Below are positions 14,714 to 22,884 of a stretch of 44,195 nt of DNA, in pieces. The stretch covers positions 1 to 44,195 of IMG/VR virus record IMGVR_UViG_3300040810_001288, one strand, 5' to 3'. The DNA comes from a virus. How positions within the stretch are numbered: position 1 is the first letter of the stretch; each line of letters begins with the position of its first letter. The translations under genes and the position numbers were made by a program. Below the pieces are notes generated by a model. The model saw only the letters and a program-made list of their open reading frames with translations. It did no database searches and was not told where the DNA came from.

Positions 14714-14879
14714 TTTTGATTGTGTGATGGAAGATACCTTCTTTCATGTAGTCGCTTTCAACCTTTTCTGTTCCCACAAATAGGAACTTGACTGGCTTTG
14801 GAAAGTTCTTGGTTGACATCTCAAAAAATATCTCAACCTGGTCATTGGAATTGTACCCTTGATAGATCTGTGCTTTCAT
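14553..14879 (-). CDS. Small unknown early protein, 108 residues
   Basis: Starts MKAQIYQGYNSNDQVEIFFE and is beta-rich at first (PVKFLFVGTEKVESDYMKEG, then EGIFHHTIKNVETGEKRTLV). A short charged C-terminus follows. It is the first gene after early promoter A, and its ATG lies about 20 bases beyond the -7 box. Its last 161 bases overlap the open frame of the HNH gene. No family is recognised. Confidence 0.6.
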   Translation of the reverse strand: MKAQIYQGYNSNDQVEIFFEMSTKNFPKPVKFLFVGTEKVESDYMKEGIFHHTIKNVETGEKRTLVHDLLADYVDFVTPPICLFEKQKPSEAIHRTPEKKKVSRTLFD

Positions 14880-14897
14880 AAAGTGATTGATTTGCCT

Positions 14898-14940
14898 GCA
14901 ATTTAATTCAAAATAGTTTTATACACAAACTTTACACACT
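14898..14940 (-). promoter_or_regulatory. Early promoter A
   Basis: On the minus strand: TGTGTAAAG, then TTTG (14926-14929), a 20-base spacer and TAAATTGC (14898-14905). This follows the Bacteroidota pattern of TTTG at -33 and TAnnTTTG at -7 with one deviation. It begins immediately after the stop of the upstream gene, shares its upstream box and its AATCAATCACTT leader with promoters B and C, and drives the gene at 14879. Confidence 0.75.
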
Positions 14941-15148
14941 ATTTTTCATCATCAGGCTTTGATTTCGGTGGAATCTCTCCCTCAACAAGGCCAAACAACT
15001 CGATGAGGATAAGGAATGCAATGAATAGAGCTCCGAACTCATGGCCACGAATCCACAAATGATATGACCAGCGACCTCCTGCAGCAAACAATGCTCCATA
15101 GAAGAATCTCGATGACCATCTGAAGATCCACTTTTCCCACCACTTCAT
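14939..15148 (-). CDS. Small membrane protein, 69 residues
   Basis: Aromatic N-terminus (MKWWEKWIFRWSSRFFYGAL), then a clear transmembrane helix (FGALFIAFLILIELFGLV) and a charged tail (PPKSKPDDEK). The start ATG overlaps the stop of the upstream gene (ATGA, 15145-15148), so the two are translationally coupled. Role unknown. Confidence 0.6.
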   Translation of the reverse strand: MKWWEKWIFRWSSRFFYGALFAAGGRWSYHLWIRGHEFGALFIAFLILIELFGLVEGEIPPKSKPDDEK

Positions 15149-15441
15149 GATCTCTCTCCAGTTACATTGAAACGATCAATCATGTACTCAATGTCTGGCT
15201 TGTTGAGTTCATGGATCAGTCTCAAAGTGTTATTCTTTCCACTTTTGTCGATCAGCTGCAGGTGGTACAAAAGAGCTCCTTTGATGCCTTCTCTGGATCT
15301 TTGCTGGAACCAGGGAGGGAGCACTGATTTGGTGTCCATCACCACTGTTCCTGGCTTCACCTGGACAGTGAAGTGCAATGGGAACCGGATTTCATTTTCT
15401 TTCCTACTCATTGGCAGGACTGGATGAAAAGTCTGTTTCAT
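15145..15441 (-). CDS. Unknown protein, 98 residues
   Basis: A small soluble protein with N-terminal beta strands (EIRFPLHFTVQVKPGTVVMD), PWFQQRSREGIKGALLYHLQ and a helical C-terminal part (LIHELNKPDIEYMIDRFNV). It lies 11 bases after the primase-helicase stop and overlaps the next gene by ATGA. It could be a small replication accessory, inferred only from position. Confidence 0.55.
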   Translation of the reverse strand: MKQTFHPVLPMSRKENEIRFPLHFTVQVKPGTVVMDTKSVLPPWFQQRSREGIKGALLYHLQLIDKSGKNNTLRLIHELNKPDIEYMIDRFNVTGERS

Positions 15442-15452
15442 TTTATATGGTT

Positions 15453-17969
15453 TTATTGGTTACTATCTGAAGGGAATGGAAGATCAATCTCAGCCTGTAC
15501 CGGGATCTCCCTATCTCCGAAAATATATGCTTTGCATGGAGTGTATCCATCTTTTATGGTCACACCTTTCTGGAACTTGATGCCATGCTTTTCACACCAC
15601 TCAGCCAGAGCAGAATTGATCTTTTTGGTGGATGGTTGATACCTGTTTTGGATGTCATAGTCCTTGTAATACTTTCGCACATTGTCTGACATGGTGGTTG
15701 CTTTCACCTGGACTCTTTTTTGCCAGGACTCAATGTTTTCTTCAATGATGCCTCTGATCACAGTTCCATAGTTCATAGTGAACTGCTTGATCCATCCAGT
15801 GTCTGAAAGTGCTCGGTTCTGTAGTTTCTTTCCACACTTCATCCAGGCCTGGATTGATTCGGCCATGAAATGATAGTAGTCTGACCAGTCATCCTCATTC
15901 CATCCTTTTGGAAAGTGTTTGCCATATACCTGGTCCACTCCTCCCTTTTTGGTGAAGTAGTCCGAGAACTCCAGGGCAATCAATCTCCTTCTCACACCTC
16001 CATCTGTCACTTCATAACTGTAGTTCGTTAATACTACAATTTTGGGAGTCCTTTCCACTGGCACATCAACCGGGTTCTTGAATAGTCTTCTCCACTTTAT
16101 GGATCCAGAAGCTGCTTCTTTCAGGAATGTGAAGCTGAAGCTTTTTGGAACATCACTGAGGACCATCAGGCGCTCACCATTCCAGGATTGAAAGAATCGC
16201 TCATCATACTGCAGCTGAGATCCATTTGTTGAACATACTGTTGTGAATAAACTGAACAGGGACATGAAGACATTCTTTCCAGCTCCACCTCCTTGCTTTG
16301 GATCTGGAACCTTTTCGGTCAATGTCACTGTGTATGCTGTTGTCTCATCTTTCCATTCATGTGCTAGGAATCCAGAGATCTGTTTCACATAATCATCCAG
16401 GCCAACTGACTTCTTGATGAAATCTGTGAACACTCCTGGCTTCTTCTCCAGGGGAAAACTTCGATCAATGATGTCATTGGCCATGATCAGCTGATCAATT
16501 TCTTTGTAGTCAAGAAGTGTGTATCCTTTTTTTGTGATGTGCAGCACACCATTCTGAAAAAGTTTGTAGCAATTATCCTGGTCATCGCTGAGGATGGCTG
16601 AGGTATCCAGGACAGGCAATCTGCTGATTGTGTAGTTTGTTGATTTCTCCAGGTATTTCTCCAATGCATCACAGATGTCTTCATACAAGTCCACCTCATC
16701 AGCATATATGTAGTCAGAAAGTGCATCCTGGAAGTCTCGAATTGTTTGAGGCTCCACAAACTTCTCATTTTTGATCCTGTGCAGCTCATCATCAATGGTG
16801 GTGAATCCTAGTCCTTGAGCTACCTGGTAGAGTTTGACTCTGGAGATCTTCACCTCATCATTTTTCCCGAACTTCCAATACTCTCCAAGTGGGAGCTTTT
16901 GTTTTATAGCTTCAACAGCTTCATTGTAGACTGTGAGAGCTTCCTCAGAAAAGTTCTTCATTGGAGGCTGTTTTCTTTCAGCCAGGCGCTGAGCTTTTTC
17001 GGCTTCTTTTAGCTTGTTAGCTTTACCAAAGCCATTCTCTATCAGCCAATTGTACAATTGTGAACCATCGAATCCCTCGTATGTTTGGACCAGGAATGAT
17101 GGTGTGTAGTTGACACCTCCCTCCAGGACATCATCCGATGTGGTGAAGCAGTGATAGTATCTTTTTTCTTTATTGAATGAAGCTGATACTCCACCCTTTT
17201 TCCCTTTTCTTGTGTAGTGGATGAAGAGCTTTGACTCTCGATCAAATGTCCATCCATATTTCTGGATGATTTCAGCTCCTTGTTGAGAGTTGTTGAAGTG
17301 ATTGAAAGGATTCTCATTGTAGTAGTTCGACTCCTTGCTTTTTTTGGTCTCTCTCTCCCTTTTGACTCTTTTTCTCTCATTGAGATCTTCAATGATCAAG
17401 AAGATGACTGACATCTCCTCAGCTGTGATCTCCTGGACTTCTGTATCCTTGTGAACGGAATATCCAGCTGAAGGTGGGACCACAATATATGATCCCTCAC
17501 CTCTCATCTCAATTCCGGCTTCTTTCTCATCTTCTTTCCAGGCTAGTTTTTTGGATCTTGGAATGTCTGTCCCTTCAGGAACTCTGAAAAGAATGTGGTA
17601 CCCTCCAGATTGAGTCTTGTGGATCCTGAGTTTGTTCCAAAGATCTGGATATAGATCCTTGATGCTGGAGAAAAGTTTGTGCTCAACACCGCTCCAGTGT
17701 TTGTTGTCGATGTCGATGCAGATGATCCTCCTGGACACCTGCCCCATGATCATCGCAATCCAGTTGGATTTGTGAGCTTCCATTTGGTGGAACAGCTCAC
17801 TTGGTGTGATGATTTTCTCTTGGTATTTTTTCCAGCCTCTGAATGCTGATTTTGGTTCGTATCTTCTGAAATCTGTTTCCTCAGCTTTGTCTCTCACTGG
17901 GATGACACAGTATCCTTGTTCAATGAATTTGACTGCTTGTGTGTAGACTTGGTGAAATGTGGTGCTCAT
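15453..17969 (-). CDS. Primase-polymerase fused to SF3-like helicase
   Basis: An 838-residue replication enzyme. Residues 1-190 look like a bifunctional primase/polymerase domain: CIDID at 84-88 (metal-binding acids), SGGYHILFR at 121-129 and RGEGSYIVVPPS at 156-167. A linker region follows. Residues about 480-700 form a D5/SF3-type ATPase with Walker A QGGGAGKN (559-566), Walker B-like LMVLSD (601-606), sensor KIVVLTNY (643-650) and arginine-rich RRRLIALEF (670-678). The C-terminus looks like a winged-helix part. Such fusions prime and unwind phage DNA. It lies between a helicase gene and small genes, 45 bases after the preceding stop. Confidence 0.9.
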   Translation of the reverse strand: MSTTFHQVYTQAVKFIEQGYCVIPVRDKAEETDFRRYEPKSAFRGWKKYQEKIITPSELFHQMEAHKSNWIAMIMGQVSRRIICIDIDNKHWSGVEHKLFSSIKDLYPDLWNKLRIHKTQSGGYHILFRVPEGTDIPRSKKLAWKEDEKEAGIEMRGEGSYIVVPPSAGYSVHKDTEVQEITAEEMSVIFLIIEDLNERKRVKRERETKKSKESNYYNENPFNHFNNSQQGAEIIQKYGWTFDRESKLFIHYTRKGKKGGVSASFNKEKRYYHCFTTSDDVLEGGVNYTPSFLVQTYEGFDGSQLYNWLIENGFGKANKLKEAEKAQRLAERKQPPMKNFSEEALTVYNEAVEAIKQKLPLGEYWKFGKNDEVKISRVKLYQVAQGLGFTTIDDELHRIKNEKFVEPQTIRDFQDALSDYIYADEVDLYEDICDALEKYLEKSTNYTISRLPVLDTSAILSDDQDNCYKLFQNGVLHITKKGYTLLDYKEIDQLIMANDIIDRSFPLEKKPGVFTDFIKKSVGLDDYVKQISGFLAHEWKDETTAYTVTLTEKVPDPKQGGGAGKNVFMSLFSLFTTVCSTNGSQLQYDERFFQSWNGERLMVLSDVPKSFSFTFLKEAASGSIKWRRLFKNPVDVPVERTPKIVVLTNYSYEVTDGGVRRRLIALEFSDYFTKKGGVDQVYGKHFPKGWNEDDWSDYYHFMAESIQAWMKCGKKLQNRALSDTGWIKQFTMNYGTVIRGIIEENIESWQKRVQVKATTMSDNVRKYYKDYDIQNRYQPSTKKINSALAEWCEKHGIKFQKGVTIKDGYTPCKAYIFGDREIPVQAEIDLPFPSDSNQ

Positions 17970-18014
17970 ATATTTTGTAGAAAGTGGATGGTAAATGTAA
18001 AAAAAAAGAATGGA

Positions 18015-18350
18015 TCAGTCGAGTTTGATCTGCTGTGGGAGATGGCTTTCTGGATGATCAGACCAATCAAAATCTTCAGAAAGTTCATTGTAATAAACTG
18101 CCAGAGAGTTTCTTGCGGACTTGTAGCTCATTATTGATCTGTTCATAAGTTCATACAAATTTTCATCCTCAATCTTCTTGAGATTGATTCTGAGTTCTGC
18201 AATGTTTCGGTCCGCTTGCTCAATTCTCGAATAGGTGTCTTCGAAGTAAGAAAGTGGTGTCTCTGGAGTTCTTCTTGTTGCTGCATTATATATCAGCACA
18301 AGCATCAAGATCAGCGCTGTGATCGTTGGAAGTGAGGTTCTGTTGTTCAT
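18015..18350 (-). CDS. Membrane-anchored small protein, 111 residues
   Basis: Start ATG 18348-18350 is the first gene after early promoter B. An N-terminal membrane segment (SLPTITALILMLVLIYNAA) is followed by a helical, probably coiled region (YSRIEQADRNIAELRINLKK, then YELMNRSIMSYKSARNSLAV). A signal-anchor orientation fits, with the helical part outside the cytoplasm or facing it depending on topology. No family is recognised. Confidence 0.6.
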   Translation of the reverse strand: MNNRTSLPTITALILMLVLIYNAATRRTPETPLSYFEDTYSRIEQADRNIAELRINLKKIEDENLYELMNRSIMSYKSARNSLAVYYNELSEDFDWSDHPESHLPQQIKLD

Positions 18351-18376
18351 AATTTTGCTTTTTAGTGATTGATGCT

Positions 18377-18417
18377 GCAATATAGCTTTTATTTTTATTT
18401 ACACAAAGTTTACACAC
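18377..18417 (-). promoter_or_regulatory. Early promoter B
   Basis: On the minus strand: TGTGTAAAC, then TTTG (18404-18407), a 19-base spacer and TATATTGC (18377-18384). It lies directly after the helicase stop codon and before the gene starting at 18350. The leader ATCAATCACT is shared with promoters A and C. Confidence 0.75.
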
Positions 18418-18420
18418 TGT

Positions 18421-19881
18421 TTATGCAAGAATTGCATCCTCATACTCCAGGTGTGGATTCGGTGTGTTGTATTTCATGTATCCCTGTTTGTAACCTGCCA
18501 GGGCAGCAAACTCATTCAGGAAGGTCTGTCCTTTGGTCCTGGCCACGGTCATGGCTTTCTTTTTGTCTGCAGTGAAATCAGAATACAGGAGCAGCTCATA
18601 TGGTGTCAGCTGACTGATTCTTTTTCCTCTCAGCTGGTTGTACCTCAAAGTGAGCTCCAGCATGACTGTCTTCTCATTTTTCTCCTTGATCGGTTTTCCA
18701 CCATCATCGAATGTATGGCCACACCTGGAACAAGAAGCTTCATGTCTGAGGCAAATGAATCCACATGATGGACAGTCCTTCATGTCGTCAAGATCTCCCC
18801 ATGCTTTGTGATCAATTTTTTGCTTCCATAAGGTTTTCCAGTCTCGGTTGATATTCCACAATCCAAACCTTTTGGCATTCCCTCCATAGTCCAGGACAGT
18901 GAAGTGGTCTTTTCCTGGAGCAGTTCTGGATCCTCTTCCACACATTTGCAAGTATAAAGGAAGAGAAGTGGTGGCCCGAAGTAGGATGATCAGATCCGTT
19001 GGAGGATGATCGAACCCTTTTGTGAGCATTCCCACTGAAACACAAATGTTGGTTCCTGGATCATTTTTGAAGTTGTACAGCTCCATCTCTGATGACTTAT
19101 TTCCTGTATGCACAAGAGCGACATTTTTTCCCATCTCTCGAAAAACTGTGGCCACCCTGGTTGCATGATTCTGGTTTGCACAGAAGATCATTGCTTTGTG
19201 ATAGTTGAATGTGTCAATGTCTTCAAATAGTCCCTTGTAGACCTCATCCTTTTCAAAAACCTCCTTTTGAGATTCGCTGGAGTATTCACCATTTTTGATG
19301 ATCAGTCCTCCAAGTTTAGCAGACACCCTGGCAAAGTGTCGATATGGAGCCAGGTATCCTCTCTCAATGAGCCACTGAGGTTGTGGACCAACAACAATGT
19401 CATTGTATAGATCTGTGAGGTGTTTGGCATCGATCCAGGAAGGAGTTGCTGTGAATCCGATCATCAGAGCGTTCATCAGCTGCTTCAACAGTTTTGTTGG
19501 AGTTCCAATGTGTGCCTCATCAATGATCAGGACCAGATCTTCTCCCAATGCCTGGAGCTGCTCAATGATAGCCTGTCTTTTGGCCAGGGTTTGAGCCATT
19601 GCAATGTATATCGAGTTCCTATATATGGTGATCTCCTTGACTTTTGCATTGATTTCATATGCATTGTCAAATTCATCTGTGATCTGATCAAAGATCTTCC
19701 TGGCTTCTGTGATGATAACTGGAGTTTTCCCTGCAGAAATGATCCGGTGTGTCATGTACACAAATGTCTTGGTTTTTCCAGATCCGGTTGCTGCACATGC
19801 AATCACTCTTTTGTGATCTCGTAATTTGATGGACAAGTCTGTGGCCAGGTCCAGCTGGTATTGTCTAGGTGTGAAATTCAT
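18421..19881 (-). CDS. DEAH-box SF2 helicase with zinc ribbon
   Basis: A 486-residue helicase. Walker A is ATGSGKT at 31-37, the Walker B/DEAH box is IIDEAHIG with DEAH at 121-124, and motif III is TATPS at 144-148. The C-terminal RecA domain contains AMIFCANQNHATRVATVFRE, TNICVSVGMLTKGFDHP (motif V) and QMCGRGSRTAPGKDHF (motif VI). Near residue 370 a zinc ribbon follows (CPSCG and CSRCGH). The domain order resembles RAD25/UvsW-like phage helicases that remodel forks and recombination intermediates. ATGA overlap couples it to the 47-residue ORF upstream. It neighbours SSB and the RecT module. Confidence 0.92.
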   Translation of the reverse strand: MNFTPRQYQLDLATDLSIKLRDHKRVIACAATGSGKTKTFVYMTHRIISAGKTPVIITEARKIFDQITDEFDNAYEINAKVKEITIYRNSIYIAMAQTLAKRQAIIEQLQALGEDLVLIIDEAHIGTPTKLLKQLMNALMIGFTATPSWIDAKHLTDLYNDIVVGPQPQWLIERGYLAPYRHFARVSAKLGGLIIKNGEYSSESQKEVFEKDEVYKGLFEDIDTFNYHKAMIFCANQNHATRVATVFREMGKNVALVHTGNKSSEMELYNFKNDPGTNICVSVGMLTKGFDHPPTDLIILLRATTSLPLYLQMCGRGSRTAPGKDHFTVLDYGGNAKRFGLWNINRDWKTLWKQKIDHKAWGDLDDMKDCPSCGFICLRHEASCSRCGHTFDDGGKPIKEKNEKTVMLELTLRYNQLRGKRISQLTPYELLLYSDFTADKKKAMTVARTKGQTFLNEFAALAGYKQGYMKYNTPNPHLEYEDAILA

Positions 19882-20021
19882 TTCTCTCTTCTGCTTCTCA
19901 AAACTTTTATCAAATAGTCAGCAACCAGCCCTCCGATATGCCAGCAAAGCCTCAGCCATAAAACGAGTAAAAGAGTCCCAATTTTGACAGGTTCATCAAG
20001 TAGTTCGCTCCAGTTATCCAT
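19878..20021 (-). CDS. Small membrane protein, 47 residues
   Basis: A short ORF from ATG 20019-20021: MDNWSELLDEPVKIGTLLLV, then LWLRLCWHIGGLVADYLI and a basic end. It has one hydrophobic stretch (IGTLLLVLWLRLCWHIGGLV). The start overlaps the upstream stop by 8 bases, and the stop overlaps the helicase start as ATGA, which supports translation. Function unknown. Confidence 0.55.
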   Translation of the reverse strand: MDNWSELLDEPVKIGTLLLVLWLRLCWHIGGLVADYLIKVLRSRREK

Positions 20022-20331
20022 TTTTTTTCAATTTGTATCTGCTTGTGAATATTCCTGTGATTTGTCTGAATAACCATTCACCGAAGTTGTCCCTTCTTAC
20101 CAGGGAAAACTGACCAATTGGCCTGGTGACATGATCAAAGCCTCCATTTTTGTTCCTGGCATCATCAAAGACTGCTGTGACCATGATCTTTCTCCTGGAC
20201 TTCTTGACAATCTCCATCACCATTCCTGGCTTGTATTGATACCCTTTGTGCACCAGGACCACCATTGATCCCTTCTGAATTTTTTCTCCAGGCCTGTACA
20301 CAAATGGCCTGCTTTTATAACTTTTGAACAT
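20014..20331 (-). CDS. Unknown basic protein, 105 residues
   Basis: A Lys/Arg-rich, beta-predicted protein (GEKIQKGSMVVLVHKGYQYK, then MEIVKKSRRKIMVTAVFDDA) that suggests a small SH3/OB-like barrel. It lies between SSB (48-base gap) and the helicase. The basic character fits nucleic-acid binding, but this is inference. Confidence 0.55.
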   Translation of the reverse strand: MFKSYKSRPFVYRPGEKIQKGSMVVLVHKGYQYKPGMVMEIVKKSRRKIMVTAVFDDARNKNGGFDHVTRPIGQFSLVRRDNFGEWLFRQITGIFTSRYKLKKNG

Positions 20332-20379
20332 ATGGTTGTGAATTAAAAAAGGGAGGAACAGAAGCTCCTCCCCTGGTTG

Positions 20380-20973
20380 CTAGAACGGCAAATCACCTTC
20401 TGGATTTGCACCTGGTACCTGGCCAGCTGGTTGCTGAACAGGAACAGCTTGCTGAGGTGGAACCTGAGCAGCTGGTTGCTGATATGGATTTCCTGCAGGT
20501 GGATATGCTGGTGCTGCCTGTGGTGCCGGAGCTGGTGCTGCAGCTGGCTGAGCATATGGATTCCCAGCTGGCTGAGGTGCCGGAGCTGCCTGTGGAGCTG
20601 GTGCTGATTGAGGCGCTGGAGCTCCCTGCTGTTGGCCATTATCCTTGAAGTCAACAAGATTGATCTTGTCAGCGACAACCTTGGTGAAATACTTCACATT
20701 GCCCTGGCCATCATCCACCTGATCTGTTCGAAGTTCTCCCATGATCAACACTCTTCCACCTTTCTGCAGGTACTGCTCAGCAATTTCTGCTGTTTTCCCC
20801 CAGGCTGTAATGGTGTGCCACTGAGTGTCTTCTTTTGGGTTCCCTTGCTGATCTTTCCACTTCTTAGTTGTAGCCACTGGAAAGTTTGCGACTTTGTTCC
20901 CACTTTGTAGGACTTTAATTTCTGGATCTTTGCCCAGGCGACCAAAAATGGTCACAGAATTTACATCTGCCAT
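20380..20973 (-). CDS. ssb: Single-stranded DNA-binding protein
   Basis: 197 residues. The OB fold (1-112) has the bacterial SSB pattern: VNSVTIFGRLGKDPEIKV, FPVATTKKWKD, TQWHTITAWGKTAEIAEQYL, KGGRVLIMGELRTDQ and YFTKVVADKINLVD. A long Pro/Ala/Gln-rich linker follows, then the acidic tip DLPF that recruits partner proteins. Its ATG is preceded by the recurrent TAATCAACTAAA leader (20998-21009). It sits in the recombination/replication cluster between the exonuclease and helicase genes. Confidence 0.97.
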   Translation of the reverse strand: MADVNSVTIFGRLGKDPEIKVLQSGNKVANFPVATTKKWKDQQGNPKEDTQWHTITAWGKTAEIAEQYLQKGGRVLIMGELRTDQVDDGQGNVKYFTKVVADKINLVDFKDNGQQQGAPAPQSAPAPQAAPAPQPAGNPYAQPAAAPAPAPQAAPAYPPAGNPYQQPAAQVPPQQAVPVQQPAGQVPGANPEGDLPF

Positions 20974-20997
20974 CTTGATTTGATTTATTAATTAAAA

Positions 20998-21009
20998 TTT
21001 AGTTGATTA
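20998..21009 (-). promoter_or_regulatory. Recurrent leader TAATCAACTAAA (copy 3)
   Basis: Exact 12-mer whose TAA ends the small membrane gene at 21007; ssb starts 24 bases later. Confidence 0.7.
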
Positions 21010-21210
21010 CTTTGTTTTGACTTTCACTACAATATACCAGGCCAGGATGATCAGCACCCACACCATTGAAGGAGTGAACACCATCCACCAAGACAACCAT
21101 GACTCTGTGAATATCTTGATCAGGATCAGGATCTCTGTGAGTGTTCGTAAATGAGCGCTCACTGCATGGCTTTTGTATAGCCTGTAGATGATTAATGGTA
21201 GTTTTTTCAT
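21007..21210 (-). CDS. Small membrane protein, 67 residues
   Basis: Starts at ATG 21208-21210, overlapping the exonuclease stop as ATGA. The sequence has two hydrophobic stretches (LRTLTEILILIKIFTESW and PSMVWVLIILAWYIVVKV) with basic ends. The overlap with the gene upstream and the leader just past its stop fit an operon member. No function is recognised. Confidence 0.55.
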   Translation of the reverse strand: MKKLPLIIYRLYKSHAVSAHLRTLTEILILIKIFTESWLSWWMVFTPSMVWVLIILAWYIVVKVKTK

Positions 21211-21791
21211 ATTCCGAATTTGATGATTTTGTTTTCAAAAAATTTGTTTGAATCCAGGAGGTTGATCGGCTTGAGGACCACCTTCTTTTTTCTTCGAATG
21301 TAGAACACCAGGACAGCCTTGTTGAATCCCAATGCTTTGGCATACAGAAACATCTGATTTGGGTATCCCATGAAGTAGATGAGGTCATTCAGCTTCTCCT
21401 CTGGTTCGTTGGTCACCTTCACATCAAAGATGTATGTGGACATGAAATCAATTCTACCTTTGACAGGCATTGAAAACTGTCCCCAGTGCATAGTTGCTGT
21501 GAATGATATTTGCTTTTCTGCAGCATCAAAAAAGTGCTGGCCACAGAAGTTCCTGATGTTGTTTGCAGCCTCAAGAGCTTCATTGAAATCAGGATGTGAC
21601 ACATCAGCACTGGATGGATCTGTGAGAAGATCATCAACCAGGGATCCAAAGTACACTTTTGCTGATGGAGTGAATGGCATTGCATGTCCATTGCGTTCTG
21701 ACTTGAGCCAGCTGTGACTGTATCCCGGGAGTTGAAGATATTGATCAAATGGGAGATCCTTGTATGTCTGCACATTGCTGAATGTGATCAT
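21207..21791 (-). CDS. PD-(D/E)XK exonuclease, RecE/YqaJ-like
   Basis: 194 residues. The catalytic core has KGRIDF with Asp115, IFDVKVT with Asp123 and Lys125, and YPNQMFLY with Gln146 and Tyr150. This is the pattern of RecE C-terminal and lambda-exonuclease-like enzymes that resect 5' ends. It follows the RecT gene with only the coiled-coil gene between, so the two should act as an exonuclease-annealase pair. ATGA overlaps link it to genes on both sides. Confidence 0.85.
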   Translation of the reverse strand: MITFSNVQTYKDLPFDQYLQLPGYSHSWLKSERNGHAMPFTPSAKVYFGSLVDDLLTDPSSADVSHPDFNEALEAANNIRNFCGQHFFDAAEKQISFTATMHWGQFSMPVKGRIDFMSTYIFDVKVTNEPEEKLNDLIYFMGYPNQMFLYAKALGFNKAVLVFYIRRKKKVVLKPINLLDSNKFFENKIIKFGI

Positions 21792-22870
21792 AGTTTGCTT
21801 TTCTCTTTGAAGATGATTCCACTGAACTCAAAGCCTGGATCCTGAGTCTTTAATTTTGACAGGGCCGTTCCAATTTGTTTGGGTGTGCAAGATAGCCACT
21901 TTTTGACATTCAGCACCTCCATCACCTTCTCCTTGTTTCCGGCAAAGCATGCCCACAATTGAAGAGCTGTCTCAGCTGTTTCTGGCATATCGACAACATA
22001 TGTCACCTTCAACTTTTTTGTTGGAGGATCTGATGGAATTGCCTGCTGTACATCAGCAGATTCAATCTTCACTTCCATCTGCTTCGATTCTTTCTCAGCT
22101 TCAGCTTTTTTGGCAGCTTCAGCTGCTTGTCTGGCTAAAGCTTTGGCAGCTTCCTCCTTGTTGGCCAGGTGAGACTTGTATCCAATTTTTTTCTCCTGCA
22201 TGATCTGCACAAATGAGGATACAAAATCAATGGTTTGTTCCTGGTGCTGCTCAAATATTGCCTTGAGTTCATCCTGTGTATGACAGTGGATGGTGAAAAG
22301 CTCCTGGTTGTAGAATTGATTGAATCCTAAAACTGGAACCTGGACCTCAGCAAGCTTGTTGTCATATTCCTGGAATGGAACATCATTGTCCAGGAGATTT
22401 TTGTACGTGCTGTCAACTAGATCCTGGAGCATCTTTTTCCCTTCATGATTGTAGTTGATATATGCTCGCTTTATAGCCTGGACATATCTGTTGTGCTCGT
22501 CTTGTTTTGCAGCAACAGCATTCTGAGCTTCCTGGATCTGCTTTTTCACTCCAATGATCATCTGCTCATATTCCTTGATCTTCTCATCTGCTGTCTTTTC
22601 GAACATCATGAACTTGCTCTTGAGCTGATCAAGTTTGTCACTCTTTTCTTTCCTGAAAGAGATCAAAGCTGACTTCATCTTTTTTGCTTCAGCAAGATTG
22701 GCCTCACATTCTGCAATGCTTTCGGTTGATGGTACCACACTGATGGTGGCCAGGATCTGGTTTTCCTGTTGTGCCAGTCCGTTCTTGAAATCTGGCAATG
22801 ACATTCCAAATTGCATCCAGCTGAGTTTTGCTGCTTCAACAATTTCATTGTGTGCTAGTTCTGTACTCAT
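21788..22870 (-). CDS. Coiled-coil protein in the recombination module, unknown
   Basis: A 360-residue protein between RecT and the exonuclease. A short N-terminal domain (LSWMQFGMSLPDFKNGLAQQ) leads into a long coiled coil (about 50-140, KKMKSALISFRKEKSDKLDQ and KTADEKIKEYEQMIIGVKKQ). A middle domain follows (about 160-230), then an Ala/Glu/Lys helix near 240-270. The C-terminal domain ends DPGFEFSGIIFKEKSKL. Several Gram-positive and Bacteroidota phages have proteins of this shape (DUF1351-like) beside RecT. I cannot confirm the family. It starts 14 bases after the RecT stop and overlaps the exonuclease by ATGA. Confidence 0.65.
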   Translation of the reverse strand: MSTELAHNEIVEAAKLSWMQFGMSLPDFKNGLAQQENQILATISVVPSTESIAECEANLAEAKKMKSALISFRKEKSDKLDQLKSKFMMFEKTADEKIKEYEQMIIGVKKQIQEAQNAVAAKQDEHNRYVQAIKRAYINYNHEGKKMLQDLVDSTYKNLLDNDVPFQEYDNKLAEVQVPVLGFNQFYNQELFTIHCHTQDELKAIFEQHQEQTIDFVSSFVQIMQEKKIGYKSHLANKEEAAKALARQAAEAAKKAEAEKESKQMEVKIESADVQQAIPSDPPTKKLKVTYVVDMPETAETALQLWACFAGNKEKVMEVLNVKKWLSCTPKQIGTALSKLKTQDPGFEFSGIIFKEKSKL

Positions 22871-22884
22871 ATTGATTGATTGTT

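Noticed and set aside
16487-17392. 102- and 116-residue ORFs in other frames of the primase-helicase gene
   Set aside because: They are frame shadows, with Met/Ser/Thr-rich composition, while the main frame carries all motifs.
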